From assembly GCA_012038135.1 (NCBI GenBank), contig JAAVJQ010000002.1, positions 124,001-188,000 on the forward strand: a stretch of DNA of 64,000 bases. The letters are read 5' to 3'. The position numbers and the translations under genes were made by a program. Positions 42,745-51,960 of the stretch are shown here, in pieces (positions within the stretch are counted from its first letter, which is position 1; every line of letters begins with the position of its first letter). The notes under the pieces were generated by a model. It did not search any database, was not told the origin of the DNA, and saw only the letters and a program-made list of their open reading frames with translations. The DNA comes from Salinimicrobium nanhaiense (GTDB lineage: Bacteria; Bacteroidota; Bacteroidia; Flavobacteriales; Flavobacteriaceae).

Positions 42745-45489
42745 TTAAAAATTTGAGATGAGCCAGGTGGTGAGGTTTTCGGAAGTGTCGACATTAAGCC
42801 TTTTTCTTAGTCGGTAACGATGTACTTCCACCCCTCTCACACTTATTCCCATCAAAGGAGCAATCTCTTTTGAGGGAAGATTCATTTTTAGGTAAGCGCA
42901 CAGTTTTAGATCCTTATTTGTTAATTGTGGATATTTTGCCAAAAGGTCCTTGAAGAAATCTTCATGAAGCTCACTAAAATTTGTTTCAAATATCTTCCAC
43001 TCATCGTCATTTTTAACCGCTTTATTGATCTTATTCATAATGTGTTTCATTCGGTACTGGTTCGAAAATTTCTCCTTGTCCTTATTGAGCTCTCCCTGAA
43101 TTTGCATAAGCACTTCATTTTTCCTTGCTGCCAATACAGTTGAATTGGCCAGCTCTTTTCTCTTAAGATCAATTTCATTCAACAGCTGCTCCTTTTCAAG
43201 CCGGTTCATTTTTTCCTTATGCTCTCTTTCATATTGAAGCTGCAACTGTTGGCGATGCTTCATTAAATTCATTTTATTTATATAGTAAATTAATATCACA
43301 AGAAGGATCAATAATAGTACATACAAAGCCTTGAAATTATCTTTCAAATACCAGGGTGGATCAACCACAAATTGGAAGGTGCTCAATACTGGAGCATTTT
43401 TCTGAGATCCGAATGCCATTAAGCTTAATTCATACTCGTCAAAAGGTAAATTCTGGAATTCAATTTTTCCATCCCGAACCTTTCCTTTTATTGGTGTATT
43501 ATCTGACCCTGTTAATTCATAGTTCATCTCCACAGCATCAGATACCGGCAGCCCGGCAAATACAGTTACTTTCCTTGCTCTTTTACTGGGAATATGAGGT
43601 ATTTTGTCGAGATTATAATCCTCTCTTACATCATAGAACTTTTGAATGATGGGTTTACTCAATTGTTCCCGAAGGATATGGTTTTGTAGCTTATTTACAT
43701 TAATACTCGCGAAACCGTCATGCAGACTAAAGTAATATAAGGAATCACTGACCTTAACCAGCCGTTCATGATTCCTAACAAGCCTGTTATTAAGCATAAC
43801 AGCTGTAATGAACATTGTACTCCCCTCAAGATCTGTAATCTCCAGAAAATCTTCTTCAGAATTTAAAAACCAAAACAGACCTTCCTCCTGCAGTAAAAGC
43901 CGGCTGTTGTCATATGCCTGCCACTCAGTCAATCTTTCCAACTTCTCTTTAAATGGATTGTACTTGTACCACTTCCCGTTAGTCAGGGCTGCTATCTGAC
44001 TTTTATATCTGAAAATTTCAGCACTATAGTCTCCTGCGGGATTGTCTGATCGTATTTTGTTTATAGAAATAGCACTGTCTTTTTCAGCTGATAAACCAAT
44101 TCTATAGATCCCTTCATAAGCATCTGTTGCCCACAACGTCTGAGGATTTTCCTCCAGGATCTTCTTTACCGGAAAATTTATCCCGTTAAGCCGCTTTACT
44201 CTATCACCAGACTTCTTAAAAAGGTCAATTCCGGTATAGGTGCCAACAAAGTAACTATCATTTTCCTGCATTAAAAGCTGAAAGCTTCCCGTACGTTCAC
44301 TTATGGGAACAAAGGCATCATTTATAATTTTAAAAGTTCCTTTATTGTGGTTGGCATACATGATCCCGTCATATACCTGAAGATTCCAGCAATGTCCCTC
44401 GGCTCCTTCCAATAATTCCAGACGGTTATTTTCAAACTTAAAAACCCCGGTGTTACTGGCAAGGTATAGGCTTTGGTCATGAAAAACCACATCATAAACA
44501 GAGCCTAATTCGCCACTCTCATCTGTAAAAAACTCTATTGGAGAATCCAGGTTCAAAACATCAATCCCATTATCCAGCCCCAACCATATTCTACCATTTC
44601 TACTTGCCATAGAGAGAACGGTGTTATTTTGAAGTCCCCCTGCCCTACTGTAAATTGCTATTTCCTCCTCTTTCTGTTTGTAATGGATCACACCATTTTT
44701 TAAGGTGCCAATGACAAGGCCATTAGAGTCAAGTGACAAGACATGATTAAGCTCATATTGTTCCAACTCCTCTTCAAGACCCAGATGCCGTATTTCCTTA
44801 AGCCTCTCCCCATTATGTAAATATATTCTGTCTTTTATTCCTATAAGCAATTGACCTTCGTGCCTAATCAATTCCCTTATAACTTCTCCCTTTAATACAT
44901 CCACGTCTGGCAATGGCACCAAATCTCCTGACTCTTCCAGATAGAACAACCCGGTATTACCCACACTAACTACAATTTTACCATTGAACACCTCCATTTG
45001 ATTGACATTTACTCGCTTTACTGCAGTAAGGGTATTCCCTTGATACCGGTAAATAGCTCCAAAGGATCTAAAATAAACTGCATCTTTAAGTGCAATAATT
45101 TCCCAGAATTCTTCGCTCTGCAGGTCATATTCTCCCAAAAGAGGAATAAGGGATGTATAGCACATATCTCCCTTTTCATCCTTCTCCCAATATCCAAATT
45201 CTCTGTAGGAACCGGTATAGATTTTATTCCCTATAGGATATACAGAACGAATAATAGATCCACTTTCCAGGGGAAACAGTTCCCAACGTTGACCGTCAAA
45301 TGACAACAGCCCACGGGAATTGGCAGCATAAACTATTCCTTCATGATTAAGACTTATATCCCAATTTTGGCTACCTCCATTGTAATCAATTGAGGAGTAA
45401 TTTTGTATAGGTGGTGCCAGCTTTTGTGCTGTAGCTGTAAAAAAGGATACAACTATAGCTATCAATAAGTTAAGCCGTAAATTTTCCAT
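42745..45489 (-). CDS. Membrane-bound LuxR-type regulator with periplasmic propeller and Y_Y_Y domain
   Basis: The 914 aa protein starts at the ATG at 45489, giving a signal peptide (MENLRLNLLIAIVVSFFTATAQ). It has a large propeller-like sensor (repeats such as GLVIGTLKNGVIHY and IWLGLDNGIDVL), a Y_Y_Y-like domain (YELTGSDN ... FDEYELSLMAF), a membrane segment (about 718-739), a coiled coil and a C-terminal LuxR helix-turn-helix (about 852-914, LTNKDLKLCAYLKMNLPSKEIAPLMGISVRGVEVHRYRLRKRL). No histidine kinase or receiver domain is present, unlike hybrid HTCS regulators. It probably senses a sugar in the periplasm and switches on the PUL. Confidence 0.88.
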   Translation of the reverse strand: MENLRLNLLIAIVVSFFTATAQKLAPPIQNYSSIDYNGGSQNWDISLNHEGIVYAANSRGLLSFDGQRWELFPLESGSIIRSVYPIGNKIYTGSYREFGYWEKDEKGDMCYTSLIPLLGEYDLQSEEFWEIIALKDAVYFRSFGAIYRYQGNTLTAVKRVNVNQMEVFNGKIVVSVGNTGLFYLEESGDLVPLPDVDVLKGEVIRELIRHEGQLLIGIKDRIYLHNGERLKEIRHLGLEEELEQYELNHVLSLDSNGLVIGTLKNGVIHYKQKEEEIAIYSRAGGLQNNTVLSMASRNGRIWLGLDNGIDVLNLDSPIEFFTDESGELGSVYDVVFHDQSLYLASNTGVFKFENNRLELLEGAEGHCWNLQVYDGIMYANHNKGTFKIINDAFVPISERTGSFQLLMQENDSYFVGTYTGIDLFKKSGDRVKRLNGINFPVKKILEENPQTLWATDAYEGIYRIGLSAEKDSAISINKIRSDNPAGDYSAEIFRYKSQIAALTNGKWYKYNPFKEKLERLTEWQAYDNSRLLLQEEGLFWFLNSEEDFLEITDLEGSTMFITAVMLNNRLVRNHERLVKVSDSLYYFSLHDGFASINVNKLQNHILREQLSKPIIQKFYDVREDYNLDKIPHIPSKRARKVTVFAGLPVSDAVEMNYELTGSDNTPIKGKVRDGKIEFQNLPFDEYELSLMAFGSQKNAPVLSTFQFVVDPPWYLKDNFKALYVLLLILLVILIYYINKMNLMKHRQQLQLQYEREHKEKMNRLEKEQLLNEIDLKRKELANSTVLAARKNEVLMQIQGELNKDKEKFSNQYRMKHIMNKINKAVKNDDEWKIFETNFSELHEDFFKDLLAKYPQLTNKDLKLCAYLKMNLPSKEIAPLMGISVRGVEVHRYRLRKRLNVDTSENLTTWLISNF

Positions 45490-45890
45490 AGAAAAAAATG
45501 ATTTGAGCAGGTAGTGAGCAACTAATATCAAAACTAAATGTAGTATTTTTTGATCTTTTAAAAGAACCCAGTGACAAAAAAAAGCTTCAAATATTTTTTC
45601 AAAAAAGGGCTTCCTAATTGGAAACTTCCATATCCGGAAAAAGAGACAAGATTGCTTGGACTGCAAGAACCAAGACTTAGGACAGGTATTGATTCCCTGG
45701 ATCCCAATTGGATAAAGAAGTAACTTTCTTAATCGAGGAGTTGAAGTAACTTACATCTGAAAGCCATCCCCTAAGGAGTAAATATTACAGGTGCAGTCCG
45801 CAGAACCCTGTTACGCGTATCTCGGGTATTTCAACCAGCCAACAATGATCTTGAAATAAGAAACAGCATTATATAAACTAAGCCAGGAAA
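45490..45890. other. Spacer between the PUL regulator and the polyprenyl synthase
   Basis: This 401-base stretch has no supported gene. It must hold the promoter of the regulator; a near-consensus box TACATTTA (minus strand, around 45535) is the only candidate. Nothing else was recognised. Confidence 0.4.
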
Positions 45891-46868
45891 TTACTTCTTA
45901 CGCTCAATGACGTAATTCACCATCAGGATAAGTGAATCTTTGTAGGGAGAATCGGGATATACTGCGAGCAGGGAAAGAGCCTGTTGTTGAAAATCTTTCA
46001 TTCGGGTTACGGCATAATCGAGTCCGCCGTTGTCTCTGACGAAATTGATTACTTCACGTACCCGTTTGCCATCTTTATTATGGTTCTTTACGGAATTAAT
46101 TACCCAGGCTTTTTCTTTGTCTGAAACCTTATTAAGAACATGTATAAGCGGAAGTGTCATTTTCTGCTCCTTTATGTCAATTCCTGTAGGTTTGCCTATA
46201 CGCTCATTGCCATAATCGAACAGGTCATCCTTGATCTGAAAAGCCATTCCTATCAGCTCCCCGAAATGTTTCATCTTCTCAACTTCAGCAGAATCTGGTT
46301 TAACCGAAGCGGCTCCCAAACTGCAACAGGCAGCAATTAAAGTCGCTGTTTTTTGTCGGATGATCTCGTAATAAACATCCTCAGTAATATCCAGGCGACG
46401 GGCCTTTTCGATCTGCAACAGTTCTCCCTCACTCATTTCCCTTACAGCGACAGAGATGATCTTGAGCAGATCAAAATCATTGTTATCAATAGAGAGTAAA
46501 AGTCCTTTAGAAAGCAGGTAATCTCCTACCAGGACTGCGATCTTATTCTTCCAGAGCGCATTGATGGAAAAGAATCCCCGGCGGCGATTGGAATCATCAA
46601 CCACGTCATCATGAACCAGGGTGGCGGTATGGATCAACTCGATCACCGAAGCCCCCCGATAGGTGCGTTCGTTCACTTCCCCGTCTGACACCATTTTGGC
46701 CACGAGAAAAACAAACATGGGCCGCATTTGTTTTCCCTTGCGGTTAACGATAAAATGAGTGATACGATTGAGAAGGGCAACCTTGGAAGACATGGACTGC
46801 GTGAACTTCTTTTCGAAAAGTTCCATCTCAGTCTCTACCGGGAGCTTAATTTTTGAAATCACCTTCAT
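45891..46868 (-). CDS. Polyprenyl diphosphate synthase (IspB/octaprenyl-type)
   Basis: The 325 aa trans-prenyltransferase has the first aspartate-rich motif HTATLVHDDVVDDSNRRRG (DDxxD) and the second, FQIKDDLFDYG. GKQMRPMFVFL near residue 47 is the FPP-binding KxxR region. It probably makes the side chain of menaquinone; the chain length cannot be read with certainty. Confidence 0.92.
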   Translation of the reverse strand: MKVISKIKLPVETEMELFEKKFTQSMSSKVALLNRITHFIVNRKGKQMRPMFVFLVAKMVSDGEVNERTYRGASVIELIHTATLVHDDVVDDSNRRRGFFSINALWKNKIAVLVGDYLLSKGLLLSIDNNDFDLLKIISVAVREMSEGELLQIEKARRLDITEDVYYEIIRQKTATLIAACCSLGAASVKPDSAEVEKMKHFGELIGMAFQIKDDLFDYGNERIGKPTGIDIKEQKMTLPLIHVLNKVSDKEKAWVINSVKNHNKDGKRVREVINFVRDNGGLDYAVTRMKDFQQQALSLLAVYPDSPYKDSLILMVNYVIERKK

Positions 46869-46934
46869 AAGGGCTGCTAAGATAGTTAAAAGATTAAATT
46901 TTTAACCCCTCTCAAATTTGCTCTTTTTGGGACC

Positions 46935-47990
46935 TTAAGCGGTAACTTCTGAAGATTTATTTGCAAGCTGACCGCAGGCTGCATCAATGTCTTTTCCGCG
47001 GGAGCGACGCACTGTAACTGTAATGCCGCTTCTCTCCAGTTGATCAACATACATGTTGGTAGTTTCTGAAGGGGCCTGTCTAAAGGTTTCATCGCCAATA
47101 TCATTATATTCAATAAGGTTCACCTTGCAGGGAACATACCTGCAGAACCTTACAAGAGCATCTACATCTCTCTTTGAATCATTGATGCCTTTCCAAACTA
47201 CATATTCGTAGGTAATACGCCTTTTTGTTTTGGCGTACCAGTACTCCAGCGCCTCCCGGAGATCATTAAGCGGAAAGGTGGCATTAAACGGCATGATAGA
47301 AGTACGTACCTCATCAATAGCGGAATGTAAGGAAACGGCCAGTTTAAATTTCACCTCCTCATCGGCCAGTCTTTTTATCATTTTTGGCACCCCCGATGTT
47401 GAAACAGTAATCCGCTTTGGCGACATACCTAATCCTTCCGGAGAGGTGATCTTTTCTATAGCTTTCAGGACATTGTTGTAGTTCATGAGCGGTTCGCCCA
47501 TTCCCATGAATACGATGTTCGAAAGCGGCTTATCAAAATAAAGCCTGCTCTCATTATCTATCGCTACCACCTGATCGTAGATCTCATCCGGATTTAGGTT
47601 GCGCATGCGCTTCAGTTTTGCGGTAGCACAGAATTTGCAATCCAGGCTACAACCTACCTGTGAAGAAACACAGGCCGTGGTACGCGATTTTGTGGGAATT
47701 AAAACAGACTCCACGGTAAGATCATCATGGAGCTTAACTGCATTTTTAATGGTCCCGTCGCTACTGCGTTGCATCTGGTCCACCCGTATGTGATTGATCA
47801 CAAAATTTTCATTCAGCATTTGACGCGTTTCCTTCGAAATATTGGTCATATCTTCAAAGGAATGGGCTCCTTTTCCCCAAAGCCATTCATAAACCTGAGT
47901 CCCACGGAAGGATTTATCTCCCTGGGAAACAAAGAATTGCTGAAGTTGCTCTTTGGTCAATGCCCGTATGTCTTTCTTCTTTTCTTTCAC
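46935..47990 (-). CDS. rlmN: RlmN, 23S rRNA/tRNA A2503/A37 C2-methyltransferase
   Basis: This radical-SAM enzyme methylates C2 of A2503 in 23S rRNA and A37 in some tRNAs. The 351 aa protein has the cluster motif CSLDCKFCATAK (CxxxCxxC), GMGEPLMNYNNV and the C-terminal catalytic Cys in DAACGQLA. The last residues SSEVTA follow normally. It is transcribed with the polyprenyl synthase gene (66-base gap). Confidence 0.96.
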   Translation of the reverse strand: MKEKKKDIRALTKEQLQQFFVSQGDKSFRGTQVYEWLWGKGAHSFEDMTNISKETRQMLNENFVINHIRVDQMQRSSDGTIKNAVKLHDDLTVESVLIPTKSRTTACVSSQVGCSLDCKFCATAKLKRMRNLNPDEIYDQVVAIDNESRLYFDKPLSNIVFMGMGEPLMNYNNVLKAIEKITSPEGLGMSPKRITVSTSGVPKMIKRLADEEVKFKLAVSLHSAIDEVRTSIMPFNATFPLNDLREALEYWYAKTKRRITYEYVVWKGINDSKRDVDALVRFCRYVPCKVNLIEYNDIGDETFRQAPSETTNMYVDQLERSGITVTVRRSRGKDIDAACGQLANKSSEVTA

Positions 47991-48195
47991 GCTGCAAAAG
48001 TACGAAGTAATTCAAGATTTAAAATTCAAAATTCAGGATCTTTTTAATCAGAATTACTGGAGTTTATTTTGTAAAGGACGAATTTACAAGCAAATAATGA
48101 TCCAAAAAAGATGCAGAAGCTCCAAATTCCAGGACCCAAATTCCAAAGAGGATGGTGAAACAAGCCTGCCTGCCTCCGGAAGGTTAGACATGAGG

Positions 48196-48240
48196 TAAAA
48201 AAGAAAAACCTACAAGGTCCAAAAAAGACCTTGCAGGTTT
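48196..48240 (-). terminator. Terminator of queA
   Basis: AAACCTACAAGGTC (48206-48219) pairs with GACCTTGCAGGTTT (48227-48240); the minus strand pairs fully with one G-U. The minus-strand sequence then runs into a U-rich tract (complement of 48196-48208). It lies 55 bases after the queA stop. A similar hairpin sequence occurs at 58283. Confidence 0.75.
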
Positions 48241-48258
48241 GATTCTTTACTTGAGAAG

Positions 48259-48294
48259 CACTGCTCACTGAACAGTGAACACTGAACACTCAGT
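48259..48294. repeat. Intergenic repeat of the CACTGAACACT type, copy 2
   Basis: It reads CACTGCTCACTGAACAGTGA then ACACTGAACACTCAG and abuts the queA stop. Related to 8364-8394 beside gldC. The rest of the 304-base rlmN-queA spacer contains an AAATTCCAGGACCC-type stretch and the terminator, no gene. Confidence 0.55.
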
Positions 48295-49344
48295 CTACAG
48301 GATCAACATAGCGTCCCCGTAGGTGTAGAATTTATATTTCTCCTTCACTGCTTCGGCATAAGCTTTTTTCATAAAATCATGACCTGCAAATGCAGAAACC
48401 ATCATCAACAAAGTTGATTTTGGCGTGTGGAAATTGGTGATCATACAGTTGGCTATACTAAAATCATATGGAGGAAAGATAAATTTATTGGTCCATCCAC
48501 TGAATTCATTCAGAGTCCTGTTTGAAGACACTGAACTTTCTAAAGAACGCATTACCGTAGTACCTACAGCACACACTTTACGTTTTTCAGAAATTGCTTT
48601 GTTGATCGTATTAACCGCTTTTCCTTCTATAAAAGCTTCCTCACTATCCATTTTATGCTTTGAAAGATCCTCTACCTCAACCGGGCTAAAGGTTCCAAGA
48701 CCCACGTGCAAGGTAACTTCAGCAAAATCGATTCCTTTGATTTCAAGCCTTTTTAAAAGGTGCTTTGAAAAGTGAAGTCCGGCAGTTGGTGCTGCAACAG
48801 CCCCTTCAGATTTTGCATAGATCGTTTGGTAACGCTCCTTATCCTCGGGTTGCACTTCTCTCTTGATGTATTTTGGAAGCGGAGTTTCCCCAAGTTCTGT
48901 AAGCTTATCACGGAATTCCTCGTAAGAACCGTCGTATAGAAAACGCAGCGTTCTTCCGCGGGAAGTAGTGTTGTCAATGACTTCAGCCACAAGGCTTTCA
49001 TCCTCTCCAAAATAGAGTTTGTTCCCTATCCTTATTTTCCTGGCAGGATCTACCAGCACATCCCATAAACGGGTTTCAGCATTTAATTCTCTCAACAAAA
49101 ACACTTCGATACGGGCACCGGTCTTCTCCTTATTTCCGAACAAACGTGCAGGAAAAACCTTAGTATTGTTCAATACCATCACGTCCTGTGGCTCGAAATA
49201 ATCGATAAGATCTTTGAATTGTTTGTGCTCAATAGTTTGATCTTTACGGTTCAAAACCATTAGACGTGCTTCATCCCTGTTCTCGGCAGGATATTCGGCT
49301 AAAAGTTCCGGTGGCAGATCAAAATTGAAGTGCGATAATTTCAT
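48295..49344 (-). CDS. queA: QueA, tRNA preQ1 ribosyltransferase-isomerase
   Basis: It transfers the ribosyl part of SAM to preQ1 in tRNA to form epoxyqueuosine. The 349 aa protein begins [30 protein letters not shown], has [11 protein letters not shown] and [17 protein letters not shown], and ends GDAMLIL, all typical. The start is placed at 49344; an in-frame ATG at 49350 adds two residues. Confidence 0.96.
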   Translation of the reverse strand: MKLSHFNFDLPPELLAEYPAENRDEARLMVLNRKDQTIEHKQFKDLIDYFEPQDVMVLNNTKVFPARLFGNKEKTGARIEVFLLRELNAETRLWDVLVDPARKIRIGNKLYFGEDESLVAEVIDNTTSRGRTLRFLYDGSYEEFRDKLTELGETPLPKYIKREVQPEDKERYQTIYAKSEGAVAAPTAGLHFSKHLLKRLEIKGIDFAEVTLHVGLGTFSPVEVEDLSKHKMDSEEAFIEGKAVNTINKAISEKRKVCAVGTTVMRSLESSVSSNRTLNEFSGWTNKFIFPPYDFSIANCMITNFHTPKSTLLMMVSAFAGHDFMKKAYAEAVKEKYKFYTYGDAMLIL

Positions 49345-49474
49345 TCCCATATAAGATAGATTTTTTGAAGCTGCAAATATACAACCTCGGGATAGGCGTT
49401 GTCAAGTAAATACGCCTTTATTTAAGAAATCTGTTAATTGACGCGGCCACACACCCGGTTCTTTTGAAAAATAC

Positions 49475-50707
49475 TTAGCCTTTTATGTAATCTTCTACGG
49501 AAAATTTTAGTTGCTGCAGGTTTTCCCAATACTCCGGAAAGGATTTGCTCACTACTTCTGCATCTTTGATCACAATGGCAGTTTTTAAAGCAAGAGATGC
49601 AAATGCCAGTGCCATACGGTGATCGTTATAGGTATTTATTGCCACATTTTCTTTAATTCCTTCGGAAGCTGAAAGCCAAAGCGAATCTTCTGAAATCTCA
49701 ACTTCTCCTCCTAACTTTTCCAGTTCATTTTTTAAAGCCTGAAGCCGGTCTGTTTCCTTGATCCGCAAGGTGTGCAAGCCAATCATTTGTAATTCGACTC
49801 CCAGACCGAAGCAGGTGACAGCAATTGTTTGGGCAAGATCGGGGCTGTTAGCCAGATCTAGCTCAATTTTTTCCGGAAGCTCTGCAGGGACCTTCTCCAG
49901 CTTTATCCCCCCTTCTAAAAATGTGGTTTTAACACCTAATTTTTGGTAGATATCCGCCACGATCCTGTCACCTTGAAGGCTGTCCTTTCGGTAAGAGGTT
50001 AACTTCAGCTCTGCCGACTCACTTAAGGCGGCAAGGCTGTAGAAGTAGGATGCCGAACTCCAATCGGATTCTACGGTGATCTCTTTTTTAGGAACAGAAG
50101 ATTGTGGAGAAACAGCAATGATATTATTTTCGAATTTCCCGGAGATCCCGCATTGCTTCAGGAGTTGGAGCGTCATTAGAATATAGGGTACAGAGGTAAC
50201 TTTGCCCTGAAGATGAATTTCAAGGCCCTCGGGTAAGGAGGGAGCCATCAACATCAAAGCCGAAATATACTGGCTACTGATGTTCGCCTGCACCTTCACC
50301 TCTTTTTTCAGCAGCTTACGTCCTCTTATACGTAGCGGCGGATACCCATCCTCTTTTACATAATGAATATCAGCACCCAAATTCCGCAGAGCATCGACCA
50401 GAATTCCAATTGGCCGCTCCTGCATCCTTTGGCTCCCGGTTAGCACCACTTCCCTTCCTTCTCTTGTTGAAAAGTAAGCCGTAAGAAAGCGCATGGCAGT
50501 ACCGGCATGATGGATGTCTATCACCTCTTCGGAGAAATCCAATGCTTTTAGCAGCACCAGGGTATCATCACTGCTGGAGAGATTTTTTATTTCTATCAGG
50601 GGAAACTGTGCCTGCAGAATAAGCAATCTGTTTGATTCACTTTTTGAGCCTGTAACTGCTATAGTTCCGGAGAGATCCCGGGAATGAGTGGAGAGCCGCA
50701 GATCCAT
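49475..50707 (-). CDS. aroA: AroA, EPSP synthase (3-phosphoshikimate 1-carboxyvinyltransferase)
   Basis: It catalyses the sixth shikimate step. The 410 aa protein has the substrate motifs SKSESNRLLIL, HAGTAMRFLTAYFS, ESDWSSASYFY, and KETDRLQALKNEL near the end, with YNDHRMAMAFA-like NDHRMALAFA. It is slightly shorter than the E. coli enzyme, as often in Bacteroidota. The start directly follows the small membrane protein gene. Confidence 0.95.
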   Translation of the reverse strand: MDLRLSTHSRDLSGTIAVTGSKSESNRLLILQAQFPLIEIKNLSSSDDTLVLLKALDFSEEVIDIHHAGTAMRFLTAYFSTREGREVVLTGSQRMQERPIGILVDALRNLGADIHYVKEDGYPPLRIRGRKLLKKEVKVQANISSQYISALMLMAPSLPEGLEIHLQGKVTSVPYILMTLQLLKQCGISGKFENNIIAVSPQSSVPKKEITVESDWSSASYFYSLAALSESAELKLTSYRKDSLQGDRIVADIYQKLGVKTTFLEGGIKLEKVPAELPEKIELDLANSPDLAQTIAVTCFGLGVELQMIGLHTLRIKETDRLQALKNELEKLGGEVEISEDSLWLSASEGIKENVAINTYNDHRMALAFASLALKTAIVIKDAEVVSKSFPEYWENLQQLKFSVEDYIKG

Positions 50708-50967
50708 TATTGTGGCCTGAAATTCCTGCGCCTGCTGGTCATGTACATGGCATAAACAAAACTAATGGCTGCTTTAATAAGCAGATATTCCACCCATTTG
50801 CCATTGGCGAACTCATCCTGATAAATTGCAGCAAAATCTCCGGAGACTATTTGCCTGAAATGGGAAATGATCAGAGAAAGCCCTACAAAGATCACAAAGA
50901 AAATTGTTGCCAGTTGTAATACTTTGATCCAGTAATCGGGATTTTTAATGTCTTCTAAAATGCGCAT
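50707..50967 (-). CDS. Small two-helix membrane protein of unknown function
   Basis: The 86 aa protein has one strong hydrophobic segment (about 16-34, LQLATIFFVIFVGLSLIIS) and a weaker one (about 62-76), ending in a basic RRRNFRPQ tail. No family was recognised. It is packed between a MazG-like gene and aroA without spacers, sharing a base with aroA, so translation is likely coupled. Confidence 0.7.
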   Translation of the reverse strand: MRILEDIKNPDYWIKVLQLATIFFVIFVGLSLIISHFRQIVSGDFAAIYQDEFANGKWVEYLLIKAAISFVYAMYMTSRRRNFRPQ

Positions 50968-51294
50968 TTACTTTAGTTTTTCGTTATTTCTGTGCCGGTT
51001 CTTATCGCGTTGGGTCTTTAGATCCAACTTCTTATCAAAAGCCTCCTGGAGGTTAATGCCTGTTTGGTTAGCGAGACACAGCACCACAAAAACCACATCG
51101 GCCAGTTCTTCTCCCAGATCTTTGGCCTTATCGCTTTCCTTCTCGCTCTGCTCCCCATAACGGCGGGCAATGATTCGGGCTACTTCCCCTACCTCTTCGG
51201 TAAGCTGAGCCATATTTGTTAGCTCATTGAAGTAGCGAACGCCGTGTTCTTTGATCCATTCGTCTACGGCTTGTTGAGAATCTCGTATGTTCAT
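50968..51294 (-). CDS. MazG-like nucleotide pyrophosphohydrolase
   Basis: The 108 aa all-alpha protein has the EExxE-ExxD signature: LTEEVGEVARIIA and LGEELADVVFVV, for Mg-dependent NTP hydrolysis. The size fits a single-domain MazG-like or RS21-C6-like house-cleaning enzyme. It follows dtd in the minus-strand series after a repeat-bearing spacer. The substrate is unknown. Confidence 0.85.
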   Translation of the reverse strand: MNIRDSQQAVDEWIKEHGVRYFNELTNMAQLTEEVGEVARIIARRYGEQSEKESDKAKDLGEELADVVFVVLCLANQTGINLQEAFDKKLDLKTQRDKNRHRNNEKLK

Positions 51295-51332
51295 GATACT
51301 GATTTAAATCTTTTGATTTCGTTAAATCTAAA

Positions 51333-51372
51333 CAACCCTCTCAGCGGCTTGCAGCCCTGACAGCGGTTGATT
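51333..51372. repeat. 40-base repeat around CCTGACAGCGGTTGATT, copy 1
   Basis: Matches 51468-51507 at all but a few bases (CAACCCTCTCAGCGGC versus CAACCCTGTCAGCGGC). Between them lies CCCTGTCAGGG-type sequence. The GACAGGG/CCCTGTC inverted words can form hairpins, and copy 2 ends at the dtd stop. Confidence 0.7.
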
Positions 51373-51467
51373 TTTTATGCTGTTTTCATCAACCTCTTGT
51401 CCAATCCTGCGAGGATTTTACTCGACCCTGTCAGGGAGTAAAACCACTGACAGGGTGGAAAAAGACA

Positions 51468-51507
51468 CAACCCTGTCAGCGGCTAACAGCCCTGACAGCG
51501 GTTGATT
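51468..51507. repeat. 40-base repeat, copy 2
   Basis: Second copy; see the copy at 51333. It ends one base before the dtd stop codon (CTA at 51508). Confidence 0.7.
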
Positions 51508-51960
51508 CTACTCTTTATTCTTCGAATCTAAAATTATCGTCACCGGCCCGTCATTTAAAAGCTGCACTTTCATGTCTGCTCCAAATTCTCCTGTGCCTAC
51601 CTCTTTTCCTATGTCATTTTCAAGCTGCCTTACAAACTTCTCGTAAAGCGGAATAGCCACATCAGGTTTTGCTGCTTTAATATAACTCGGCCGATTTCCT
51701 TTTTTGGTGCTCGCGTGCAGCGTGAACTGACTTACCACAATAGCATCGGCATTCTGGTCGAGCAAAGATTCATTCATTACCCCGTCACAATCATTGAAGA
51801 TGCGCATGTTCGCGATCTTTTTTGAAAGCCAGGCAATATCCTCATCTGCATCTGCATCTTCTATCCCAAGAAGGATCAATAAACCAAGGCCAATTTCAGC
51901 ATTTTTGACACCTTCTATAGTTACTGAAGCTTTTGAAACTCTTTGTATAACTGCTCTCAT
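51508..51960 (-). CDS. dtd: Dtd, D-aminoacyl-tRNA deacylase
   Basis: It removes D-amino acids wrongly charged to tRNA. The 150 aa protein begins MRAVIQRVSKASV, has the conserved SQFTLHA motif and the active-site NDGPVT near the end. It overlaps the rsgA stop by four bases. Confidence 0.95.
   Translation of the reverse strand: MRAVIQRVSKASVTIEGVKNAEIGLGLLILLGIEDADADEDIAWLSKKIANMRIFNDCDGVMNESLLDQNADAIVVSQFTLHASTKKGNRPSYIKAAKPDVAIPLYEKFVRQLENDIGKEVGTGEFGADMKVQLLNDGPVTIILDSKNKE

Noticed and set aside
48044..48289. An 81-codon minus-strand frame between rlmN and queA
   Set aside because: It spans the queA terminator and a repeat, so it is not a likely gene.
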